Assembly: GCF_002074055.1 (NCBI RefSeq)
Contig: NZ_CP014619.1
Location: 1,612,001 to 1,676,000, forward strand
DNA from: Frondihabitans sp. 762G35
Lineage (GTDB): Bacteria > Actinomycetota > Actinomycetes > Actinomycetales > Microbacteriaceae
DNA length: 64,000 nt
Direction of reading: 5' to 3'
Below, piece after piece: positions 57,111 to 64,000 of this stretch (positions are counted from its first letter, which is position 1; every line of letters begins with the position of its first letter). The notes under the pieces are model-generated. The model did no database searches. It was not told the origin of the DNA and was given only the letters and a program-made list of their open reading frames with translations. Position numbers and translations under genes: made by a program.

Positions 57111-57584
57111 TCAGACGGCAAGCGGGACGAGTGCGTCCAGTGCCGCGCGATAGTCGGCGACGTCGCGCGCCTGGCCCGGCGCGGTCACGAACTGCGACCG
57201 GATCACGCCGTCGACGTCGATGAGGAAGGTGGCCCGGTTCGCGAAGCCCTTGTGGTCGAGGAAGACGCCGTACTCCTTGGCGACCTCGCCGTGCGGCCAG
57301 AAGTCGGCCAGCAGGTTGAAGTCGTAGCCCTCGGTCTCGGCGAACGAGCGGAGCGTCGCCTTCGAGTCGACGGAGATGCCGATGAGCTCGACGCGGTGGT
57401 CCTTGAAGAGGGCGATGTTGTCGCGGAGGGCGCACAGCTCGGCGGTGCACGTGCTCGAGAACGCCAGCGGGAAGAAGACGAGAGCGACCGGCTTGACCCC
57501 GCGGTAGTCGGCGAGACGGATGTGCTCGCCGAACTGGTTGGGGAGTTCGAAGTCGGGTGCCTGGATGTCGTTCTCCAGAGCCAT
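57111..57584 (-). CDS. peroxiredoxin, AhpE-like
   Basis: A thiol peroxidase reducing H2O2 and organic peroxides in the cytoplasm. 157 residues from the ATG at 57584, which has AAGGA about 9 nt upstream; a GTG 6 nt earlier is an alternative. The peroxidatic Cys46 lies in FPLAFSSTCTAELCALRD. A second Cys51 has the C-x4-C spacing seen in PrxQ-type enzymes and could resolve the disulfide. The rest (DSKATLRSFAETEGYDFNLL, PGQARDVADYRAAL) fits the AhpE group. It is divergent from aceE. Confidence 0.9.
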   Translation of the reverse strand: MALENDIQAPDFELPNQFGEHIRLADYRGVKPVALVFFPLAFSSTCTAELCALRDNIALFKDHRVELIGISVDSKATLRSFAETEGYDFNLLADFWPHGEVAKEYGVFLDHKGFANRATFLIDVDGVIRSQFVTAPGQARDVADYRAALDALVPLAV

Positions 57585-57665
57585 GGTCACGGTTCCTTCC
57601 GCACCCCGGGTCGGGGCGATGGTCCTCAGGTCTCCTCCGTCGGGCTGCCGACGGCACGATCGCCA

Positions 57666-57693
57666 ATGCTACGCCTCTGCCGCCGCAAAGCAA
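57666..57693 (-). promoter_or_regulatory. candidate promoter of the peroxiredoxin gene
   Basis: On the minus strand TTGCTT (57693-57688) and TAGCAT (57671-57666) are separated by 16 bp, about 80 nt before the ATG. Confidence 0.4.
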
Positions 57694-57868
57694 GGACCTT
57701 GGAACCGTCCGCGACGCCGACCCGACGGGCACGCAGGATCGGGGTGGCTGAGAGTCGCCGTCGGCGGCTGTCACTAGAGTGGTTCCGTCGGGTTCCGCCC
57801 GTCCTCACCCCTGGACGACGATGTGCCCGACCGCTGTCTGTTCACTTATGAAACGAACGAGGTCAAGG

Positions 57869-60613
57869 GTGTCGGTAAACGATCAGGATCCGTATTCGGT
57901 CGACGATTTCGATCGGGATCCCGAAGAAACCGCTGAGTGGAGGGAGTCGCTCGACTCCCTCGTCGCGGCGAACGGCCACGAGCGGGCCCGCGAGATCATG
58001 CTCAGCCTTCTCTCGCGCTCGCGCGAGCTCCACCTGGGCGTGCCGATGGTCCCCACGACGGACTACATCAACACGATCGCCCCCGAGAACGAGCCGCAGT
58101 TCCCCGGCGACGAGGAGCTGGAGCGCCGCTACCGGAAGTGGATCCGCTGGAACGCGGCCATCACGGTGCACCGCGCCCAGCGCCCCGGCATCTCCGTCGG
58201 CGGTCACATCTCGACCTACGCGTCGTCGGCGGCCCTCTACGAGGTCGGCTACAACCACTTCTTCCGCGGGCAGAACGCGCCGGGCGGCGGAGACCAGATC
58301 TTCTTCCAGGGTCACGCGTCCCCCGGCATGTACGCGCGCTCGTTCCTCGAGGGCCGGATCGACGAGCACACGCTCGACGGCTTCCGCCAGGAGCAGTCGC
58401 ACCAGGGCGGCGGCCTGTCGTCCTACCCGCACCCGCGGCTCATGCCCGAGTACTGGCAGTTCCCCACGGTGTCGATGGGTCTCGGTCCGATCAACGCCAT
58501 CTACCAGGCTCAGCTCGCGAAGTACCTCACCAACCGCGGCATCAAGGACGCCTCCGACCAGCAGGTCTGGGCCTTCCTCGGCGACGGCGAGCTCGACGAG
58601 GTCGAGAGCCGAGGTCAGCTCCAGGTGGCGGCCAACGAGAAGCTCGACAATCTGAACTTCATCATCAACTGCAACCTGCAGCGCCTCGACGGCCCCGTCC
58701 GCGGCAACGGCAAGATCATCCAGGAGCTGGAGAGCTTCTTCCGCGGTGCGGGCTGGAACGTCATCAAGGTCGTCTGGGGTCGCGAGTGGGACGAACTGCT
58801 CTCCCGCGACTCCGAGGGCGCGCTCCTCAACCTGATGAACACGACGCCGGACGGCGACTACCAGACCTACAAGGCGGAGTCGGGCGCCTACGTCCGCGAG
58901 AACTTCTTCGGCCGCGACCCGCGCACGCTCGAGCTCGTCAAGAACTACAGCGACGAGGAGATCTGGCACCTCAAGCGCGGCGGCCACGACTACCGCAAGG
59001 TCTTCGCGGCGTACAAGGCGGCGTCGGAGCACAAGGGCCAGCCGACCGTCATCCTCGCGAAGACGGTCAAGGGCTACGGCCTCGGCCCGACCTTCGAGGG
59101 GCGCAACGCGACCCACCAGATGAAGAAGCTCACGCTGACCGACCTCAAGTCGTTCCGCGACGAGATGAGCATCCCCATCACCGACGCGGTCCTCGAGGAG
59201 AACCCCTACCTGCCGCCGTACTACCACCCCGGTCAGAACGACGAGGCGATCGAGTACCTGCAGGCGCGTCGTCGCGACCTCGGCGGCTACATCCCCGAGC
59301 GACGCTCGAAGTTCACGCAGATCCCGGTCCCGGACGACGCGGCCTACGCCGTCGCCAAGCGCGGCTCGGGCAAGCAGGAGGTCGCCACCACCATGGCGTT
59401 CGCCCGCATCCTGAAGGACCTCCTGCGCGCGAAGGACTTCGGTCACCGCATCGTCCCGATCATCCCCGACGAGGCGCGCACGTTCGGCATGGACGCCTAC
59501 TTCCCGACGTCCAAGATCTACAACCCGAACGGCCAGCACTACACGTCGGTCGACCGCGAGCAGCTCCTGGCCTACAAGGAGAGCCCGCAGGGCCAGATCA
59601 TCCACGTCGGCATCAACGAGGCCGGAGCCCTGGCCGCCTTCACGGCGAGCGGCACCAGCTACTCGGTGCAGGGCGAGCCGCTCATCCCGGTCTACGTCTT
59701 CTACTCGATGTTCGGTTTCCAGCGCACCGGCGACGCGCTGTGGGCGGCCGGCGACATGATGGCCCGCGGCTTCGTCATCGGCGCGACGGCGGGGCGCACG
59801 ACGCTCACCGGCGAGGGCCTCCAGCACGCCGACGGCCACTCGCAGCTCCTCGCGTCGACGAACCCGGCCGTCGTCAGCTACGACCCGGCCTTCGGTTACG
59901 AGATCGGCCACATCGTCAAGGCCGGCATCGAGCGGATGTACGGCACCGACGAGGAGGGCAACCCGCTTCACGGCGACCCCAACGTCATGTACTACCTCAC
60001 GGTCTACAACGAGCCGATGCAGCAGCCGGCGGAGCCCGAGGGAGTCGATGTGGAGGGCATCCTGCGGGGCATCTACAAGCTCAAGGAGGCCTCGAACCTC
60101 GGTCCCCGCGCTCAGCTGCTCGCCTCCGGCGTCGGTGTCCCGTGGGCGCTCGAGGCTCAGCAGCTGCTCGCCGACGACTGGAACGTCGCCGCCGACGTCT
60201 GGAGCGTCACCTCGTGGACGGAGCTGCGTCGCGACGGTCTCGCCGCCGACGAGCACAACTTCCTCCACCCCGAGGAGGAGCCCCGGACCGCCTACGTCAC
60301 CGAGAAGCTGCGCGACGCCGAGGGCCCGTTCATCGCGGTCTCCGACTTCATGCACGCGGTGCAGGATCAGATCCGCCAGTTCGTGCCCGGCGACTACTCG
60401 ACGCTCGGTGCCGACGGGTTCGGCTTCTCCGACACCCGCCCGGCGGCCCGTCGCTTCTTCAAGATCGACGGACCCTCGATGGTCGTGCGCACCCTCCAGG
60501 CGCTCGCCAAGCGCGGCGAGGTCGACCCGAGCGTCGTCCAGCAGGCCATCGACCGCTACCGCCTGCACGACGTGACGGCCGGGACCTCGGGCTCGGCCGG
60601 CGGGGAGAGCTGA
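57869..60613 (+). CDS. aceE: pyruvate dehydrogenase E1 component, homodimeric
   Basis: Decarboxylates pyruvate on thiamine diphosphate and transfers the acetyl group to the E2 lipoyl domain. 914 residues from the GTG at 57869 ([17 protein letters not shown]), which has GAGGTCAAGG upstream; an ATG at 57848 is possible. Signatures: [39 protein letters not shown], and the ThDP motif [16 protein letters not shown] ending in NLNFIINCN. Further on, [14 protein letters not shown] and the C-terminal transketolase-like domain are present. It acts with the E3/E2 pair at 26.6-29.6 kb. fasR starts 7 nt downstream, tying acetyl-CoA supply to fatty-acid synthesis. Confidence 0.96.
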   Translation: MSVNDQDPYSVDDFDRDPEETAEWRESLDSLVAANGHERAREIMLSLLSRSRELHLGVPMVPTTDYINTIAPENEPQFPGDEELERRYRKWIRWNAAITVHRAQRPGISVGGHISTYASSAALYEVGYNHFFRGQNAPGGGDQIFFQGHASPGMYARSFLEGRIDEHTLDGFRQEQSHQGGGLSSYPHPRLMPEYWQFPTVSMGLGPINAIYQAQLAKYLTNRGIKDASDQQVWAFLGDGELDEVESRGQLQVAANEKLDNLNFIINCNLQRLDGPVRGNGKIIQELESFFRGAGWNVIKVVWGREWDELLSRDSEGALLNLMNTTPDGDYQTYKAESGAYVRENFFGRDPRTLELVKNYSDEEIWHLKRGGHDYRKVFAAYKAASEHKGQPTVILAKTVKGYGLGPTFEGRNATHQMKKLTLTDLKSFRDEMSIPITDAVLEENPYLPPYYHPGQNDEAIEYLQARRRDLGGYIPERRSKFTQIPVPDDAAYAVAKRGSGKQEVATTMAFARILKDLLRAKDFGHRIVPIIPDEARTFGMDAYFPTSKIYNPNGQHYTSVDREQLLAYKESPQGQIIHVGINEAGALAAFTASGTSYSVQGEPLIPVYVFYSMFGFQRTGDALWAAGDMMARGFVIGATAGRTTLTGEGLQHADGHSQLLASTNPAVVSYDPAFGYEIGHIVKAGIERMYGTDEEGNPLHGDPNVMYYLTVYNEPMQQPAEPEGVDVEGILRGIYKLKEASNLGPRAQLLASGVGVPWALEAQQLLADDWNVAADVWSVTSWTELRRDGLAADEHNFLHPEEEPRTAYVTEKLRDAEGPFIAVSDFMHAVQDQIRQFVPGDYSTLGADGFGFSDTRPAARRFFKIDGPSMVVRTLQALAKRGEVDPSVVQQAIDRYRLHDVTAGTSGSAGGES

Positions 60614-60620
60614 TCAGGTC

Positions 60621-61880
60621 GTGAGCGCTCTGCGCACACAGGATCCGGCGGCGAAGAAGAAGACCCTCGCCTGGCTGCGCACGATCTCGGGCGAGTTGGC
60701 GACGGCGGCGATCACGAAGCTCGACGAGACGCTGCCCTGGTACGGCTCCATGCCGCCGGGGCGGCGCTCGGCCGTGGGGCTCGTGGCCCAGGCGGGGATC
60801 ACGTCGTTCATCTCCTGGTTCGACGACCCCCGGTCCACCCCGTGGATCGCGGCCGACGTCTTCGGGGCGGCTCCGCGCGAGCTGCTCCGGAGCGTCAGCC
60901 TCCAGCAGACGCTGCAGCTGATCAAGGTCACCTGCGAGGTCGTGGAAGACCGTGTCAAGGACGGCGACGGCTACCTCCGCGAGGCGATCCTCCTGTACTC
61001 CCGCGAGATCGCCTTCGCGGCCGCCGATGTCTACGCCCGCGCCGCGGAGGCCCGCGGGCTGTGGGACGCCCGGCTCGAGGCCCTCGTCGTCGACTCGATC
61101 CTGAGCGGCGAGTACGACGACGAACTCCCGAGCCGGATCGCGGCGCTCGGCTGGCACGGGCACGGCGAGGTCTCCGTCCTCGTCGGCACGGCGCCGAGGG
61201 TGCTCGACGTCGACGTCCTCCGCCGTACAGCCCGTCACCTCGACGCCGACGTCCTGATCGGCGTGCAGGGCTCCCGCCTCGTCCTGGTCATCGGCCGCGC
61301 CGAGACCGAGACCGAGGAGAACGACGCCGTCGGCCGCCAGCACCCGACGTTCACCGACATCGCCGCGGCCCTCGAACCGGGCTTCGGCGACGGTCCCCTG
61401 GTGCTCGGTCACGAGGTCCCCGGGCTCGTCGACGCCGCGGGGAGCGCCAAGGCGGCTCTCGCCGGTTTCGCCGTCGCCCGCGCCTGGCGCAACGCCCCGC
61501 GCCCCGCGCAGGCCGACGACCTCCTGCCGGAGCGGGCCCTAGCCGGCGATCCGGTCGCCCGCTCCACGCTCGTCAACCGCATCTACCGACCGCTGAAGGC
61601 GCACTCGAACGAGCTCCTCACGACCCTGTGGTGCTACCTCGACAACGGGCGGTCCCTCGAGGCGACCGCTCGCGAGCTCTTCGTCCACCCGAACACGGTG
61701 CGCTACCGGCTGAAGCGCGTCACCGACGTGATCGGCTGGGACGCGACCGGGGCGCGCGAGGCCCTCATCCTGCAGTCGGCCCTGATCCTCGGCTCGATCG
61801 CCGACCCCGACTCGCCGTCGACACGGCGGTCGGTGACCCGCGGGGCCGGGCAGGCCACGGCGACGAAGGCCGGCAAGTGA
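60621..61880 (+). CDS. fasR: PucR-family transcriptional regulator, FasR type
   Basis: 419 residues from a GTG. The N-terminal and middle parts are the CdaR/GGDEF-like helical regions of PucR proteins (LPWYGSMPPGRRSAVGLVAQ, TPWIAADVFGAAPRELLRSV). The C-terminal helix-turn-helix reads ARELFVHPNTVRYRLKRVTD. Placed directly before fabD and fabH, it matches Streptomyces FasR, an activator of the fatty-acid synthase genes. The proposed target is therefore the fabD promoter region at 61881-61959, where an imperfect dyad (GAGCGG-ctaca-CCGCTC, 61915-61931) occurs. Confidence 0.88.
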   Translation: MSALRTQDPAAKKKTLAWLRTISGELATAAITKLDETLPWYGSMPPGRRSAVGLVAQAGITSFISWFDDPRSTPWIAADVFGAAPRELLRSVSLQQTLQLIKVTCEVVEDRVKDGDGYLREAILLYSREIAFAAADVYARAAEARGLWDARLEALVVDSILSGEYDDELPSRIAALGWHGHGEVSVLVGTAPRVLDVDVLRRTARHLDADVLIGVQGSRLVLVIGRAETETEENDAVGRQHPTFTDIAAALEPGFGDGPLVLGHEVPGLVDAAGSAKAALAGFAVARAWRNAPRPAQADDLLPERALAGDPVARSTLVNRIYRPLKAHSNELLTTLWCYLDNGRSLEATARELFVHPNTVRYRLKRVTDVIGWDATGAREALILQSALILGSIADPDSPSTRRSVTRGAGQATATKAGK

Positions 61881-61959
61881 ACGGCATCTACAACGGTTCC
61901 GGCGATTCTTCGTGGAGCGGCTACACCGCTCGCGACCGAATGCTTGGCAGGATGGACCG

Positions 61960-62895
61960 GTGATCGTTCTCGTTGCGCCCGGGCAGGGCTCCCAGACCCC
62001 CGGCTTCCTCTCCCCCTGGATCGACGACGCCGACGCGCGCGCCCGCCTCGAGCGGTACTCGGAGGCCGCGGGCGTCGACCTCGTCGAGCACGGCACCGTC
62101 TCCGACGCCGACACCATCCGAGACACGGCCGTCGCCCAGCCGCTCATCGTGGCGGCGTCGCTCCTGACCGCCGACGCGCTCTTCGAACGGCTCGCCGACG
62201 CGGGCGTCGAGCGCGAGCGGATCGCAGGAGTCGCGGGTCACTCGGTCGGCGAGTTCGCCGCCGCCGCGCTGGCCGGCGTCCTCACGGAGGCGGACGCCCT
62301 CCGGCTCGTCGCCGTCCGCGCCCGCGCCATGGCCGAGGCCGCGGCCGCCGCCCCGAGCGGCATGAGCGCCGTCCTCGGCGCCGACGAGGCCGAGCTCCTG
62401 GCGAAGCTCGACGACCTCGGGCTCTCCCCCGCGAACTACAACGGCGGTGGCCAGATCGTCGTCGCCGGCGACCTCGACGCGCTCGCCCGGCTGGCGGAGG
62501 AGCCGCCGGCGAAGGCGCGCGTCATCCCGCTGCAGGTCGCGGGCGCGTTCCACACCCGGCACATGGAGCCGGCCGTCGCGCGGCTCCGCGAGGCCGCCTC
62601 GGGTACGGCCGCCGCGGATCCTGCGACCGCCCTCTGGACCAACCGCGACGGCAGCCGCGTCACGAAAGGCGACGCCTTCGTCGACCTCCTCGTCGGCCAG
62701 GTGTCGTCGCCCGTGCGCTGGGACAAGACCATGGAGTCGTTCGCCGAGGCCGGGATCACCGGCCTCATCGAGCTGGCCCCGGCCGGCGCCCTCACGGGCC
62801 TCGCCCGTCGCGGCCTCAAGGGCGTCCCCACCGTCGCCATCAAGACCCCCGACGACCTCCGGGCCGCCGTCGACCTCCTGCAGGGAGCAGAATGA
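61960..62895 (+). CDS. fabD: malonyl-CoA:ACP transacylase
   Basis: Moves malonyl groups from CoA to acyl-carrier protein for type II fatty-acid synthesis. 311 residues from the GTG at 61960 (VIVLVAPGQGSQTPGF), with AGGATGG just upstream. The active-site serine is Ser95 in VAGHSVGEFAAA, the catalytic His lies in GAFHTRHM, and a C-terminal ELAPAGALTGLARR segment is present. The longer frame adds unsupported residues. The stop overlaps the fabH start as ATGA. Confidence 0.95.
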   Translation: MIVLVAPGQGSQTPGFLSPWIDDADARARLERYSEAAGVDLVEHGTVSDADTIRDTAVAQPLIVAASLLTADALFERLADAGVERERIAGVAGHSVGEFAAAALAGVLTEADALRLVAVRARAMAEAAAAAPSGMSAVLGADEAELLAKLDDLGLSPANYNGGGQIVVAGDLDALARLAEEPPAKARVIPLQVAGAFHTRHMEPAVARLREAASGTAAADPATALWTNRDGSRVTKGDAFVDLLVGQVSSPVRWDKTMESFAEAGITGLIELAPAGALTGLARRGLKGVPTVAIKTPDDLRAAVDLLQGAE

Positions 62896-63902
62896 CCAAC
62901 CCCGTCCTCGCCCAGGCCCCCGGCCACGCTTTCACCCGCATACTCGGGATGGGCGCCGCCCGCGGCGACATCGTCGTGCCGAACGCCGACATCATCGAGC
63001 CGATCAACTCCTCCGACGAGTGGATCCGCCAGCGCACCGGCGTGATCACGCGAGTGCGGGCCAGCGCGGACGTGCAGGCCGTCGATCTGGCCGAGGTGGC
63101 GTCCGTCGAGGCGATCGCCAAGGCGGGCATCCGGCCGGAGCAGATCGGAGCGGTGCTGGTCTCGACGATCAGCAACACCGTGCCGACGCCGTCGATGGCG
63201 GCCCTGCTCGCCGAGCGCGTCGGCGCGAGCCCCGCCGCCGCCTACGACATCAGCGCCGCGTGCGCCGGCTACACCTACGGGATCGCCCAGGCCGACGCGC
63301 TGATCCGCGCGGGCCTCGCCGACTACGTCCTCGTCGTGGGGGCCGAGAAGCTCAGCGACATCATCGACCCGACCGACCGCTCCATCTCGTTCCTCCTGGC
63401 CGACGGTGCGGGCGCGGCGGTCGTCGGTCCCAGCGACTTCCCCGGCATCTCCCCCACCGTCTGGGGCTCCGACGGCTCGAAGTGGGACACCATCGGGATG
63501 ACGAACACCATCCCCGAGTACCGTCACGGCGCGGGCGACGTCGCGTGGCCCACCATCCGTCAGGAGGGCCCCACGGTCTTCCGCTGGGCGGTCTGGGAGA
63601 TGGCCAAGGTCGCCAAGCAGGCGCTCGAGAAGGCCGGCGTCACCGCCGACGACCTCGCCGCCTTCGTCCCGCACCAGGCCAACATGCGGATCGTCGACGA
63701 GTTCGCGAAGCAGCTGAAGCTGCCCGAGAGCGTCGTCATCGGCCGCGACATCGAGACGACCGGCAACACGTCCGCGGCGAGCATCCCGCTGGCCACCCAC
63801 CGCCTGCTCGAGGAGCACCCGGAGCTGAGCGGAGGCCTCGCCCTGCAGATCGGTTTCGGCGCGGGCCTCGTGTTCGGCGCCCAGGTCGTCGTCCTGCCCT
63901 GA
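62892..63902 (+). CDS. fabH: 3-oxoacyl-ACP synthase III
   Basis: Initiates fatty-acid chains by condensing an acyl-CoA primer with malonyl-ACP. 336 residues. The catalytic triad is Cys124 (SAACAGYTYG), His261 (FVPHQANMR) and Asn292 (TTGNTSAAS). In this phylum FabH often prefers branched primers, giving iso/anteiso acids; the sequence alone does not settle that. It is translationally coupled to fabD by a 4-nt overlap. Confidence 0.95.
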   Translation: MTNPVLAQAPGHAFTRILGMGAARGDIVVPNADIIEPINSSDEWIRQRTGVITRVRASADVQAVDLAEVASVEAIAKAGIRPEQIGAVLVSTISNTVPTPSMAALLAERVGASPAAAYDISAACAGYTYGIAQADALIRAGLADYVLVVGAEKLSDIIDPTDRSISFLLADGAGAAVVGPSDFPGISPTVWGSDGSKWDTIGMTNTIPEYRHGAGDVAWPTIRQEGPTVFRWAVWEMAKVAKQALEKAGVTADDLAAFVPHQANMRIVDEFAKQLKLPESVVIGRDIETTGNTSAASIPLATHRLLEEHPELSGGLALQIGFGAGLVFGAQVVVLP

Positions 63903-63959
63903 ACGGGCCCTCGATCCATCCGGGCGCGCGCCCCGCGCACCCCCGCCGTGACCGTGCAA

Positions 63960-63994
63960 TAGGATTTACCCCGGTCACAACGACACTCAAGGAG
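63960..63994 (+). promoter_or_regulatory. promoter element and ribosome-binding site of the next gene (probably acpP)
   Basis: TAGGAT at 63960-63965 looks like a -10 box, and AAGGAG at 63989-63994 is a strong ribosome-binding site placed so that a start codon would fall right at the window edge (about 64001). By the conserved order fabD-fabH-acpP-fabF the gene should encode acyl-carrier protein. Confidence 0.5.
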
Positions 63995-64000
63995 AGAGAA

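Overview
The window is a high-GC actinobacterial chromosome segment, most likely from the family Microbacteriaceae. The family call is an inference from gene content and gene order: sigA, a paired type IIA topoisomerase, sepH, dut with DUF3710, small DUF4193 and DUF7455 zinc-ribbon proteins, and glnA1/glnE/glnA2. No 16S gene is present and I cannot name the genus. Nothing suggests a prophage, plasmid, IS element or CRISPR array. The content is core chromosome with a few accessory insertions.

Layout. 1-9.5 kb holds the 3' part of a fatty-acid beta-oxidation enzyme, dxs (isoprenoids), aconitase with a long palindrome upstream, a dut/DUF3710/DUF3159 operon, and DUF3093 converging on DUF4193. 9.7-22.3 kb holds sepH, a phosphodiesterase-type hydrolase, topoisomerase subunits A and B separated by DUF1801 and an aldo/keto reductase, DUF7455, and a leftward sigA-murT-gatD unit. 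22.4-31.9 kb holds an MFS transporter, a PAC2 protein, leucyl aminopeptidase, the shared E3 (lpd) and an E2 acyltransferase, a membrane pseudokinase and DUF4191. 31.9-46.7 kb is centred on nitrogen metabolism (glnA1 with a full GlnR-type box, glnE, glnA2, nadE). It is interrupted by an AbiEi/nuclease-like gene bracketed by two copies of a palindrome and by an exopolysaccharide operon (GT2 synthase, anchored GH26, UDP-glucose dehydrogenase). 46.7-57 kb holds map, ppgK, RNase P RNA, Nif3, a GT-C-like membrane protein, a DEAD-box helicase, a thioredoxin/DUF4395 pair and tRNA-Val. 57-64 kb holds a peroxiredoxin, aceE, fasR, fabD and fabH, ending at the ribosome-binding site of what should be acpP.

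Most notable observation. The murT-gatD pair normally amidates the alpha-carboxyl of D-Glu in lipid II. Here both proteins contain no cysteine at all. GatD has Gly at the glutaminase nucleophile position and Lys at the catalytic His position. MurT has lost its Cys4 zinc ribbon and its KNPAGFN-type motif. Both genes are nevertheless intact and overlapping. Microbacteriaceae are known for B-type peptidoglycan, in which that same carboxyl carries the cross-bridge, so the pair may have become a ligase for the bridge amino acid instead of ammonia. This is a hypothesis.

Other points of interest are a recurrent leaderless-gene architecture (TAnnnT box 6-7 nt before the start codon) at fourteen genes, an interleaved A-B-A'-B' inverted-repeat structure beside rnpB, a terminator inside a convergent coding region, and the direct coupling of aceE to the fatty-acid synthesis genes. 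All calls come from reading the sequence; no database search was possible.
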